DNA from: Paraphoma chrysanthemicola
Taxonomy: Eukaryota; Ascomycota; Dothideomycetes; Pleosporales; Phaeosphaeriaceae
Direction: 5' to 3'
Assembly: GCA_020744225.1 (NCBI GenBank)
Contig: JAGMWG010000020.1
Span: 620,001 to 684,000 of the forward strand
DNA length: 64,000 nucleotides
Each line of letters opens with the position of its first letter. Position 1 is the first letter of the stretch. The translations under genes were made by a program, and so were the position numbers. Positions 55,134 to 64,000 of this stretch are shown here, one piece after another. The notes beneath the pieces were generated by a model. That model did not search any database and was not told where the DNA came from. It was given only the letters and a program-made list of their open reading frames with translations.

Positions 55134-58100
55134 ATGCTCGGATACCTTACCAGTCGCTGGCAGGGCGCCGGCGACACTAAGAAGACCAGTCCAGGCTGGT
55201 ACGACCGCAATTTCTCCCCGCTCCTTCTCGCCGTCGCAAAGAAGGCTTGCACGCATCCGATCCACACCATTGTCACCATCGCTCTTGTCGCCAGCTACTC
55301 GTACTTGGGCGTGCTGGACAAGGGTCTTCTAGAGAGGGATGCAGACCCGGCGAGTGGACGCGTCGATTTCCAGACACTTCTGGCAGGCAGCAAGAGATTG
55401 AGAGTTGGCGAAGAGACTTCATGGCAGTGGGAAGCCGAGGAAGGCAGGAACGTCATTCTCAAGGAGAAGGTAGGAAGGAGCGTCTGAGTGCTCAGACCCA
55501 GCTAACACAATGCCACCAGGCGCAACAAATTGCTTTAGTCACCCTCGTGTTCCCCGAGTCGAGCACCATCAACTCCGCACCGTCGCAGTACGCCGTTCCC
55601 AGCAATGTTTCCGCCGAATTGCTCCCAAGCTCTTCGAGCTCCTTCTCCACGCTTTCGCACGACACCTCGCTTGCCTTCTCGATCCCGTACAACCAGGCCT
55701 CAGACTTCCTCATGGCCATGCAGGAGATCTCTGCGCCCGAAGACGCGGCAGAGATACAGGGCTCGGACAAAGAAGGCACGCGCGAAGAGAAGAAATGGAT
55801 GATGAGGGCTTCCAAGAACGGCAGTGCGCCAGGGGGTGTGCGTAACTGGCTCCAAGACTCGTGGACGTCATTTGTGGACTTGCTCAAGGTACGTTGGTTG
55901 CGCAAATGTTCTATGCGCGGCTTGGCTAACAAGTGACTGGCAGAACGCGGATACTGGTGACATTGTCATCATGGCCCTTGGATACCTAGCCATGCACTTG
56001 ACTTTTGTGTCCCTCTTTCTCGCCATGCGACGACTGGGCTCCAACTTCTGGCTTGCGACTGCTGTCCTGTTACAGTCAGCCTTTGCCTTCCTGTTTGCGC
56101 TTGCCATCACGCTATATCTTGGTGTACCTATCAACATGATCTTGCTTTCTGAGGGTCTTCCATTCCTGGTCGTCATCATCGGGTTCGAGAAGCCGATTGT
56201 TTTGACCAAGGCGGTCCTTTCAGCCTCTCTGGACGCGCGACGCGCCGCGGAAGAGAACCGCGGCGATGGCGAGACTCTCACCATCCAGTCCGCCGTGCAA
56301 ATTGCCATCAAGCGGACTGGATTTGAGATTGTCCGCGATTACTTCTTCGAGATCCTCATCCTGGTGGCTGGCGCTATGTCTGGCATTCAGGGTGGCCTAC
56401 GCCAGTTCTGCTTCCTAGGCGCCTGGATCCTGCTATTCGACGCTATGATGCTTTTGACGTTCTATACCGCCATCCTTACCATCAAGCTCGAGATCAATCG
56501 CATCAAGCGTCACGTGGCTCTCCGCAGGGCTCTCGAGGACGACGGTGTGGACGGCAGGGTCGCGGAGAATGTTGCACGGAACAACGACTGGCCAAACGAC
56601 AGGGACGTACAGCTGCGAAGCAGTTCCACCACCACCGTATTTGGCAAGAAGGTTACGGTCCCCAAGTTCAAGGTCCTCATGGTTGCTGGTTTCGTTCTGG
56701 TCAATGTTTTGAACGTCGTTACTTTACGCTTCGGACTCACTCCTAGCAAGGTCTCGCACGTCTCCGGAGTTGGCGCCACACCACCACTTGATCCTTTTAA
56801 AGTCGCTGGAAGTGGACTGGACCACATTTTCAAGCAGGCTAAGACTGCAGGAACGTCTGCCGTCGTCACGGTTCTTATGCCCATCAAGTATGAGCTCAAC
56901 TACCCATCCATTCATTACGCTGAATCTATCGTCACCGAGAACGACTCCACCTTTGGCACCAACATCAGCACGCACATCGTTGAAGGCGTTCTGAAGAGCC
57001 TGGAAGATCCCTTCCTTGGCAAGTGGATCATTGCAGCGCTTGTCATGAGTGTAGTGCTGAACGGGTACCTATTCAATGCTGCCCGCTGGACCATCAAGGA
57101 GCCGCACAAGCCACTCGAGCCTCCTTCTCCATCAGAAGTACAAGACGGTGCTCCTTCCATGAGTGCATCTCGTGTACCATCCATGCACATGCCCACTCCT
57201 CCACGAACTCCCGGACCTGAGGACCAGAATGGTCGGCGACTTCAGCCCTTGGCACAACTGACACCGCTGTCCCAAACGCTTAGACCAGACTTACCAGTCG
57301 GACCTTCAGAGGAGCAGCAGAGACAACCGAACCGGCCCATGGAGTTCCTCGAGCAGCGACTAAAGGAAAAGCAAGCACCTTCGCTGACTGATGAGGAGCT
57401 AATCGAGCTCTCTTTGAAGGGCAAGATTCCAGGTTATGCCTTGGAGAAGACTCTTGGCGACAAAACACGCGCGGTCAAGATTCGACGAGGTCTTGTTGCC
57501 CGGACACATGCCACACGTGAAACGTCGACACTGCTCGAACGCTCCCTGCTGCCATACAAAGATTACAACTACGACCTGGTGCACGGCGCGTGCTGTGAGA
57601 ACGTTGTGGGATATCTGCCGCTGCCTCTTGGTGTTGCAGGTCCCATTCTAGTCGATGGTCAGAATTACTTCCTTCCCATGGCCACGACCGAAGGTGTCCT
57701 CGTAGCCTCCACATCAAGAGGCGCCAAAGCCATCAACGCTGGCGGCGGTGCCGTCACAGTCGTAACAGGTGATGGCATGACTCGTGGCCCTTGTATAGGA
57801 TTTGACAGCCTCGTCCGTGCTGGCGCCGCAAAGAACTGGCTGGACTCGGATGAAGGCCAACAGACAATGAAGGATGCCTTCAATTCCACATCGCGTTTTG
57901 CCAGATTACGGTCGATGAGAAGCGCCATCGCCGGAACCAACATTTACGTCCGTTTCCGTGCCACCACTGGTGATGCCATGGGCATGAACATGATCTCTAA
58001 AGGTGTAGAACATGCTTTGACCGTCATGGCTACAGAGTGCGGCTTTGACGACATGAAAGTAGTTACTGTCTCCGGCAACTACTGTACTGACAAGAAGGCG

Positions 58101-58809
58101 GCAGCCATCAACTGGATCGACGGTCGCGGCAAGGGAGTCGTTGCAGAAGCCACAATTCCAGGCAATGTCGTCAAGAGTGTCTTGAAGTGCGAGGTCGAGG
58201 ATCTTGTACAGATGAATATCTCCAAGAACTTGATCGGCTCAGCAATGGCTGGTGCCATGGGTGGTTTCAATGCCCATGCCGCGAATATTGTTGCTGCCAT
58301 CTTCTTAGCCACCGGCCAAGATCCTGCGCAGGTTGTTGAGAGTGCCAACTGCATCACCATCATGAACAAGTAAGTCTTCAAAGCACGCACAACTTATTAA
58401 ACCAAGCATACTGACGAAGCCAAGCGTGAACGGCAACCTTCAGATCTCAGTTTCCATGCCCAGCATCGAAGTCGGCACCATTGGCGGCGGCACCATCCTT
58501 GAGCCGCAATCCGCCATGCTCGACCTCCTTGGCGTCCGCGGCGCTCATCCTACCTCACCCGGCGACAACGCACGACAGCTCGCGCGTGTCATTGCTGCTG
58601 GTGTCCTGGCTGGCGAACTATCGCTCAATAGCGCCCTATGTGCTGGCCATCTCGTCAAAGCGCACATGGCGCACAACAGAAGCAACGTACCCTCTAGAGC
58701 GCCAACGCCCGCACCACAGACACCAGTCACGGGTGCGCAGACGCCTATTACGGGTGCGAATGGACTCCTGCCGTTGACTCAGGCGAATGGGCCATTGCCG
58801 AAACGATGA
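55134..58809 (+). CDS. HMG1: 3-hydroxy-3-methylglutaryl-CoA reductase
   Basis: Four exons: 55134-55469, 55520-55888, 55944-58369 and 58425-58809, joining in phase to 1,171 residues, the usual fungal size. The N-terminal half is the ER-membrane part with a sterol-sensing domain (about 245-430: GYLAMHLTFVSLFLAMRRLG, PINMILLSEGLPFLVVIIGF, DYFFEILILVAGAMSGIQGG). A variable linker follows to about 720. Catalytic-domain motifs are ENVVGYLPLPLGVAGPI (about 787), ATTEGVLVASTSRGAKA (816), GDAMGMNMISKG (911), GTIGGGT (1061) and the terminal catalytic His in VKAHMAHNRS (1122). It reduces HMG-CoA to mevalonate with NADPH, the committed step to ergosterol and other isoprenoids. The third intron sits close to the 3' end inside MNNVNGN. 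The gene appears complete and intact. Confidence 0.97.
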
Positions 58810-59446
58810 GTAATGTGAAGGGGGTAATTTTCAAGAGAGCGGTTTGACAGCTTGCATTTCGAACGAGGGGCAGGATCAGAGCTAGTTGAACACTCGTGGT
58901 CAGACTTGCATGCATAGATAAATAGACATCGCGCGATGCAGATTCATACATAATACAAAGTGAGATAACATTCCACAGACCTCTTTCCCCTTTCCACGTG
59001 AGTGGCGTCATTGTTTACCTACCATCACAACACCAGCTTCCTCTTGTCTGCTTCTGTTCCTGAGTAGCGTCCAATACGTTGCAATCACGACAAATGGCTA
59101 CCCAGTTGGGTTGCATGTTTCATCTAGCCTTCCATCTGGGTGCTGATCAGAATCCCAGCCAGCGCCAAGCTTCAGATTTACAGAAGGCACAGTGGGTCGA
59201 CTAACTTGAGTTACCTCTGAACGCACCCACACTCACATTACCGTTGAACTGACCACGAATTATCGCTGATGCCTGTATCCCGATAATATCTCGTTCTATC
59301 GCGATCCTTGCAAGCATGGTACACTCCTACCCGAAGAGCCTCGCAGGGTTTAGTCGCAGCTCTCAGCCACACGACGCGGGGCCACAGCCTTATACAGCGC
59401 AGCCGAGCATGCTGACTTTCATACATTCCGATCATTCTCACAACGA
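58810..59446. other. intergenic
   Basis: Between HMGR and the HET gene on the same strand. No supported ORF. Confidence 0.5.
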
Positions 59447-61435
59447 ATGTCGAATATTATTAGCGATAATCTTTCTGTGTCAGTTGCCAATATGGAACAG
59501 ACGTCATTATACTGTTACCGGACCATCGATACAGACACGGAGTTGCGAGTGCTCATACTGCAGCCTGCAACTTCATTCGACGAACCGCTTGTTAGTAGCA
59601 TGCTCGTACAGAAGATCCAGCCTACTATAGACGATCTCAGCAGTTGGGATTCTGCAACTCAGCCATTTGACTGTGTGTCTTATTGTTGGGGGCAATGGCG
59701 AAGATCAGAGCGGATGGATTGCGACGGGCAGCACCTTGATATCACATCGAACGTCGAGGAACTCCTTCGATATCTGCGCAAGGCTTTGAAGCCACGTTAT
59801 CTCTGGATAGATGCTTTGTGCATCAATCAGGCCGATAATGTCGAGAAAGCAAAACAAGTAGCATCAATGGGCCTCATATACGCACGAGCAGCAAAGGTCC
59901 GTATCTGGCTTGGTCCCGCCACGGCCTTTCATCACGCAGCTCACATCTTCTCCATCCTACGGTACTGGGTGACCGCTGTTATCGAGGGGACTGTCGAAGA
60001 CTTGTCACTAACAGCGGAGCAAATGATGACGCACCTCGGTCCATTGTTTGGACGTCCCTGGTTCACACGGCGGTGGATCATTCAAGAAGTAAAGCTTGCT
60101 CGCGCTGCAACCGTCCACTGGGGGCCTCATCGACTTTTGTGGGAATGGGTCCGCGATGGAATGACGATGCTGCACACGGAACATTTCAAGCACACGGACC
60201 TCGATGGAGCGGCGGGTTACATGCCTCTACAAGCAGCGCAGGCACTAGAGACAGCCGTGTCGTTACACGTGTGGGAGGAGTCACCCTCAATTTTTGATCT
60301 CTTGTGGAGCCATCATGCAAGTCTCTGCACGGATGACCGGGATCGTATCTTTGCACTCTATGGGATCTTACCGCAAATACGACATGCTCTTTCCGAGACA
60401 GCTCAGCCCAGTCAAGGTTTTGACCCACGCCTAAACTGTCCAGTAGATTATGCAAAGAAGTTTCAGAGCATATACACGCAACTAGCTGTTGCTGCTGTGG
60501 AGTCAGGTCTGGGATCAAAGATCATTGCTCACGCGCTTGCCTTTGGCAAATTGGCAGATCTGGACCCATCTTGGCCTTCCTGGGTACTCAGCTGGAACAC
60601 TGCGCGACACACTCGGATGGAATTGCCACTCAAGAAGCTAGAGTGGGAATTGTGCCCTCCCTCTTTGCCATCTACTACAGACGAAGATGATCAAAGGCCT
60701 GTTCTGCGCACATCCGGGAAGACTTATCGAATCACAGAAACCAAGGCGATTGAGTACCAGGACAACGTGTCATCCCAGTCGATCATGGAGTTCTTCAAGA
60801 CAACGCTCCGATCGTTCCAGATGGCGGGTACGTCTTCCGCTTTACGTCCTATTGCCGTCTCCCTCTTACTACGTAGTATTCGCGTGGCCGAATCATACTA
60901 CAACCGCGCGCCATTGTCCACAAAATCCATACTCGCTGGCCTTAGCAGGTTCGTGGAAGTCTCGGTACCCGGGCCCCGTGGCACTAAAATGAACGATTTT
61001 CCTACTCGCGGGGACCGCCTCATCTCCGCCCTGAGAAACGAACTCGGTTCGGTGTTTGTTGGTCCCAGCTTCACGTATTCGAGCGAGAAACTGTGCGCTG
61101 AAGTAGACAGAATCTTGCAAGGCTGGACACCTGTACGCTACGAATTTGAGGATTGCATAGCACCGGGCATTGCGTTTGCAGCAGACGTTCACCCTGGAGA
61201 CGTCGTCTTTTGTTCGCAGGCTGGAAACCGAATGGAAGTTTCTGCACTTGTCCTTCGACCGGAAGAGCCGGACCCGGACGATCTCCAGTCTGGACGAGCA
61301 ATCTATCGGCTCGTTGGATGTTGTGTGGAGAATCCGCATTGGGCGCATGAAATCAGAGATCAAACCATACAAGGAGCGTTTCGCAACTTGTTCACAGCTA
61401 CTGCTACGCCGGTCAAGGATGTATATATTGTGTGA
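59447..61435 (+). CDS. HET domain protein
   Basis: Single-exon ORF of 662 residues; a second Met at residue 16 is an alternative start. The HET domain spans about 75-230: FDCVSYCWGQWRRSE, YLWIDALCINQADNVEKAKQ, VASMGLIYARAAKVRIWLGP and PWFTRRWIIQEVKLARAATV. After it, LCTDDRDRIFALYGILPQIR is the usual post-domain block, followed by a long C-terminal region of unknown fold (WPSWVLSWNTARHTRMELP and on) as in many full-length HET proteins. No NACHT, WD40 or patatin domain is fused. The expected role is non-self recognition leading to incompatibility. It is much longer than the HET gene at 6.3-7.5 kb and not closely similar outside the motifs. No frame defect is seen. Confidence 0.9.
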   Translation: MSNIISDNLSVSVANMEQTSLYCYRTIDTDTELRVLILQPATSFDEPLVSSMLVQKIQPTIDDLSSWDSATQPFDCVSYCWGQWRRSERMDCDGQHLDITSNVEELLRYLRKALKPRYLWIDALCINQADNVEKAKQVASMGLIYARAAKVRIWLGPATAFHHAAHIFSILRYWVTAVIEGTVEDLSLTAEQMMTHLGPLFGRPWFTRRWIIQEVKLARAATVHWGPHRLLWEWVRDGMTMLHTEHFKHTDLDGAAGYMPLQAAQALETAVSLHVWEESPSIFDLLWSHHASLCTDDRDRIFALYGILPQIRHALSETAQPSQGFDPRLNCPVDYAKKFQSIYTQLAVAAVESGLGSKIIAHALAFGKLADLDPSWPSWVLSWNTARHTRMELPLKKLEWELCPPSLPSTTDEDDQRPVLRTSGKTYRITETKAIEYQDNVSSQSIMEFFKTTLRSFQMAGTSSALRPIAVSLLLRSIRVAESYYNRAPLSTKSILAGLSRFVEVSVPGPRGTKMNDFPTRGDRLISALRNELGSVFVGPSFTYSSEKLCAEVDRILQGWTPVRYEFEDCIAPGIAFAADVHPGDVVFCSQAGNRMEVSALVLRPEEPDPDDLQSGRAIYRLVGCCVENPHWAHEIRDQTIQGAFRNLFTATATPVKDVYIV

Positions 61436-62284
61436 ATCACCAGCACAGCAGCTCCTGAAGCATTTTTGAGAGGTAATTTTAAGATATGTATGCATCTTCC
61501 GTCGGAGGTGGCGAGGTCATTCCGCCTCGCTTCAATTCGTGCCTGGCCATTCTAAGTACGCTCTGTGGCTCTCAGCTTAATCTGTATACGGCTATAAAGG
61601 GCTGTATAACTTCTAAGTAATTTATCAGAAAAAACGCAGGAATATACACACGGTCCCAGGGTATCTAATTCTCTATAATATACAACTTTGAGGCTCGCAA
61701 GCTCTAACAGCCGCTCTTCAGAACAAGCACGAATTGCAACCCCACCAGATGAAGTCACCATTCCAGAACGTCTCATCCTTGCTACCTTCCTTCTTCCCTT
61801 TCGCACATTGCACATCTACTATCCCTCCACGTGTGGCAGAAAACCCTGCGTAGCGGCATGCCGGCCATGCTCCCCACCACAACAAAGTCACCACAACAAA
61901 GTCCACCACAACAAAGTCCACCACAGCCGAGAGGCATAGAGAGTCTCGGGATACAGACCTCGACCCTCAAGCTGTCGCTATACTCCATCTCGTCGCCAAC
62001 AGATTCCTGCTTAGCTGACAACACCACAGTTCGCCGCCAGCATGCACGCCAGTCCCGCCTCGGACAGCCTCGGTCGCACTAGAGGCTCAGTGCACATAAC
62101 TGAGAAAGTGTCAGGCTATGCAGAGACGTACAAAGAGTGTATCCCAAGCGATTTGCTACGGCATCTCAGGTTGTGGCGCTCTTGTGCAGGTCTGTGGCTC
62201 TACAGAGCGTGATCGACAATCAAGGACGCTAACGGCAAGCCGTACGGAAAAGCCCGCAAGCAGCTTAGCGGTATTATGTTACCG
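61436..62284. other. intergenic with minisatellite and unassigned short frame
   Basis: Contains the repeat at 61874-61934. A 58-codon plus-strand frame from ATG 62042 (MHASPASDSLGRTRGSVHIT, then TYKECIPSDLLRHLRLW) ends in TGA and then reads on in frame as STIKDANGKPYGKARKQLSG. It may be a decayed coding fragment, but I do not recognise it. Confidence 0.4.
61874..61934. repeat. 14-15 bp minisatellite, about four units
   Basis: Units of CACCACAACAAAGT or CCACCACAACAAAGT in direct array, the last unit diverged. No associated gene. Confidence 0.8.
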
Positions 62285-62465
62285 CTCATGTCCGTGTTAT
62301 CATTCGACGTTGAAGCAAGGCGTGCCGAGTCATGCGGGAAAGCAACTGAGTACAACGAACGACTGTGGTCTTTAAGCGTTTCCAGGCATCCGCTGCAGCA
62401 TACCAGACCTTCACAGCGGTATCGTTTGATGCTGACACCAGTCATGCCGAGTCACGTGGAATGAC
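62285..62465 (-). pseudogene. WD40 repeat relic (NLR/HET-E-like)
   Basis: On the minus strand, 62459-62400 reads VSASNDTAVKVW in one frame and 62385-62291 reads CLETLKDHSRSLYSVAF followed by DSARLASTSNDNT in another. These are consecutive WD40 repeats of the highly similar type found at the C-terminus of fungal NACHT-WD40 (HET-E-like) proteins. A TGA replaces an expected codon just before VSASND, and the frame changes between the repeats. Nothing resembling the NACHT domain is seen on either side, so this is a small fragment of a lost gene. Confidence 0.6.
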
Positions 62466-62601
62466 GACCCAATAAACGTAGCTTGATTACACAACTGCAC
62501 TTAATTGTCAACAAAGACCAATTAAATTACTATCTCAGTTCGGTGATCAGACTTGGTACACACTAGAGCTCAAACGCTGTAATAATCTTCCTCCAAATCC
62601 T

Positions 62602-63501
62602 TTATTGCTCAAGCACAGAAACAAGTACTCCGTTGCGAATCTCCGTTTTGATTGTAGGGTCTCGCTTTACCATCATACGCGCAAGTCGCCCTGCTGGATT
62701 GGGGCACTGAGCATTTCCGGAAGGGGTGGTGCAGAAAAAGTCGTTTCCATTTTTCGTAGGACAACAGGACGCACGTGCACAGATAGCCAAGCCGGTACAG
62801 TCGCTATCCTTGGTGCAAGGTTCCTGACAAAATCCAGTCCAACCAGACTGGCAAATATTCACGCCGCTTGCCTTTTGTACACAGTTGCAGAATGCGCCGG
62901 GAGCGGCGTCTGGACAAGTGATGGTACTGCACCTGGGAATGGGACCTCGTCCCTGACAGTTTGATGGGGTGCAAGCTCCGGCGCTACAACGGTTGTTTGC
63001 AGGGCATTTTGCGCCGCAGCTGCCGCAATTGTCGCCATCGGTGTTCGTATTCACTACTTTCCCACCACAGCAAGTCTGTCCAGACGGAACGGCAACTCCA
63101 CAGGCACCACAGTTCAATGGATCCGTCAAAAGGTTTACTGCCTTGCCAGCGCAGCAGGTTTGCCCGGAAGAGATTTGATTATCGCATTTGCCGCAGTTTT
63201 TAGGATCGGTAGCAGTATTGATGCAAACAAGATGGCAGAGTTGCTTATTACTGTTGGTAGACAGAGGACCGCAGTCGTAACATGGTCCTCCGCCTTTGGC
63301 GGCCAGACTGGTACAGTCTTTACCAGGAGACAGGAAATTGGCAGCACACCACTGAGCGCATTTGGAGTTTCCTTGAGACAGGGCGGCCAAAGGGAGACCT
63401 TAAAAATGTTAATAAAACAATGCGGAACCTCAGAAATGGCCATGTCGAGGCGGGGGCTCACCAGCAACTAGCCAGATAAGTGGATAGGAGAGCCCAATCA
63501 T
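62602..63501 (-). CDS. cysteine-rich secreted STIG1-like protein
   Basis: Two exons on the minus strand, 63501-63462 and 63398-62602, joined in phase 1 across a 63 nt intron; 278 residues. The short first exon supplies most of the signal peptide, MIGLSYPLIWLVAGLPLAAL. The mature protein has over 30 cysteines. A repeated module (ISSGQTCCAGKAVNLLTDPL NCGACG, then VPSGQTCCGGKVVNTNTDGD NCGSCG) resembles the plant STIG1 (stigma-specific) cysteine pattern, and is followed by CPANNRCSAGAC and further Cys pairs to about residue 250. The tail (RLARMMVKRDPTIKTEIRNG) has a KR dibasic but no GPI signal. Fungal STIG1-like proteins are extracellular and uncharacterised. The acceptor AAG before exon 2 is less common, but no other site keeps frame. 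Confidence 0.82.
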
Positions 63502-63601
63502 GTTGAATCGAATGGCAAATGGCTAGATTAACGGGGATTATGGTCTAAAAAGGGGATGTGATTTGTAAAACAGTAACACAGTCTACTAAAGGATCAGCGG
63601 C

Positions 63602-63607
63602 TTTATA
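63602..63607 (-). promoter_or_regulatory. TATA box of the STIG1-like gene
   Basis: TATAAA on the minus strand about 100 bp upstream of the start codon at 63501, the usual fungal spacing. Confidence 0.45.
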
Positions 63608-64000
63608 GACTAACGATCCCCAGACTTCTCGTGGGCATTGATTCCCTTCATGAGGCGCCACAGATTCAAAACAGTTCGGCTCAGCTGAGGATTAATTCGG
63701 CGGCGATTTCCTTCTTTTCTTACAGTAGCTTACCACATACAGGATATAGGCACGTCGGATTCGATCCATGTTCTGTGGAGCGAGACTAACTAGGCCAAAA
63801 TAGGGTAAATTAAGTGGCTTCTAATGTAGTTTTAAAGCTTAGTTCAGCTAGAAGATGGCTGACCTCGCTCCACCACACAAGGATCCACACCGACTTGGCA
63901 ACGCCCCCTAGACCCTAGTTTTTGTTTTCACCGTGGAGCTGTCACTGACGGGGACTGGTGGCGTTCCTGGCGCTACAATATCAAGCGCTGGACTCGCTAG
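63608..64000. other. right flank, no gene seen
   Basis: No ORF above noise and no repeat. Confidence 0.5.

Overview
The window looks like nuclear DNA of a filamentous ascomycete (Pezizomycotina), most likely a Dothideomycete. The reasons are short GT-AG introns (mostly 45-75 nt), HET-domain genes, PTH11/rhodopsin-like receptors, Kex2-processed secreted proteins, a GPI-anchored Kre9/Knh1-like wall protein, a DUF4470-MYND protein, and a transposon riddled with TpA-type stop codons as left by repeat-induced point mutation (RIP). No operons, CRISPR arrays, rRNA or convincing tRNA genes were seen. Gene models were built by hand from splice signals and reading-frame continuity.

Layout. 1-5.5 kb is a gene graveyard: no gene to 2.9 kb, then a decayed RWD-RBR ubiquitin ligase and the frameshifted 3' half of a HET gene. 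6.3-7.5 kb (-) is an intact HET gene. 8-22.4 kb is ordinary gene space: a single-pass surface protein (-), an F-box protein (+), a large beta-propeller-like protein ending in a CaaX box (+), a short-chain dehydrogenase (-), a GPI-anchored protein (-) and a GH5 exo-1,3-beta-glucanase (-). After a 3 kb gene-poor gap come a BED-finger/TENA protein (+) and a cytochrome P450 (-).

30.9-34.5 kb is a 3.6 kb Tc1/mariner-type element with ~90 bp terminal inverted repeats and two convergent ORFs. Both frames are free of indels and broken only by stop codons. It is followed by two rhodopsin/PTH11-like membrane proteins (+, 35.7-39.6 kb) and a 4.5 kb DUF4470-MYND pseudogene (-, 39.8-44.3 kb) carrying nonsense codons and a 22 bp tandem duplication that shifts the frame.

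45-64 kb holds a secreted DUF7492-like protein with an N-terminal histidine (-), a small six-cysteine secreted protein (+), the U2AF small subunit (+), a tail-anchored membrane protein (-), a DUF3605/N-acetylglucosamine-induced protein (+), HMG-CoA reductase (+), a second intact HET gene (+), a WD40 relic and a cysteine-rich STIG1-like secreted protein (-).

The genes do not form one pathway or biosynthetic cluster. Common themes are cell surface and secretion, non-self recognition (two intact HET genes, one HET relic, one WD40 relic) and core housekeeping (HMGR, U2AF1). The least explained item is the first ORF of the transposon, about 538 codons, which I do not recognise.
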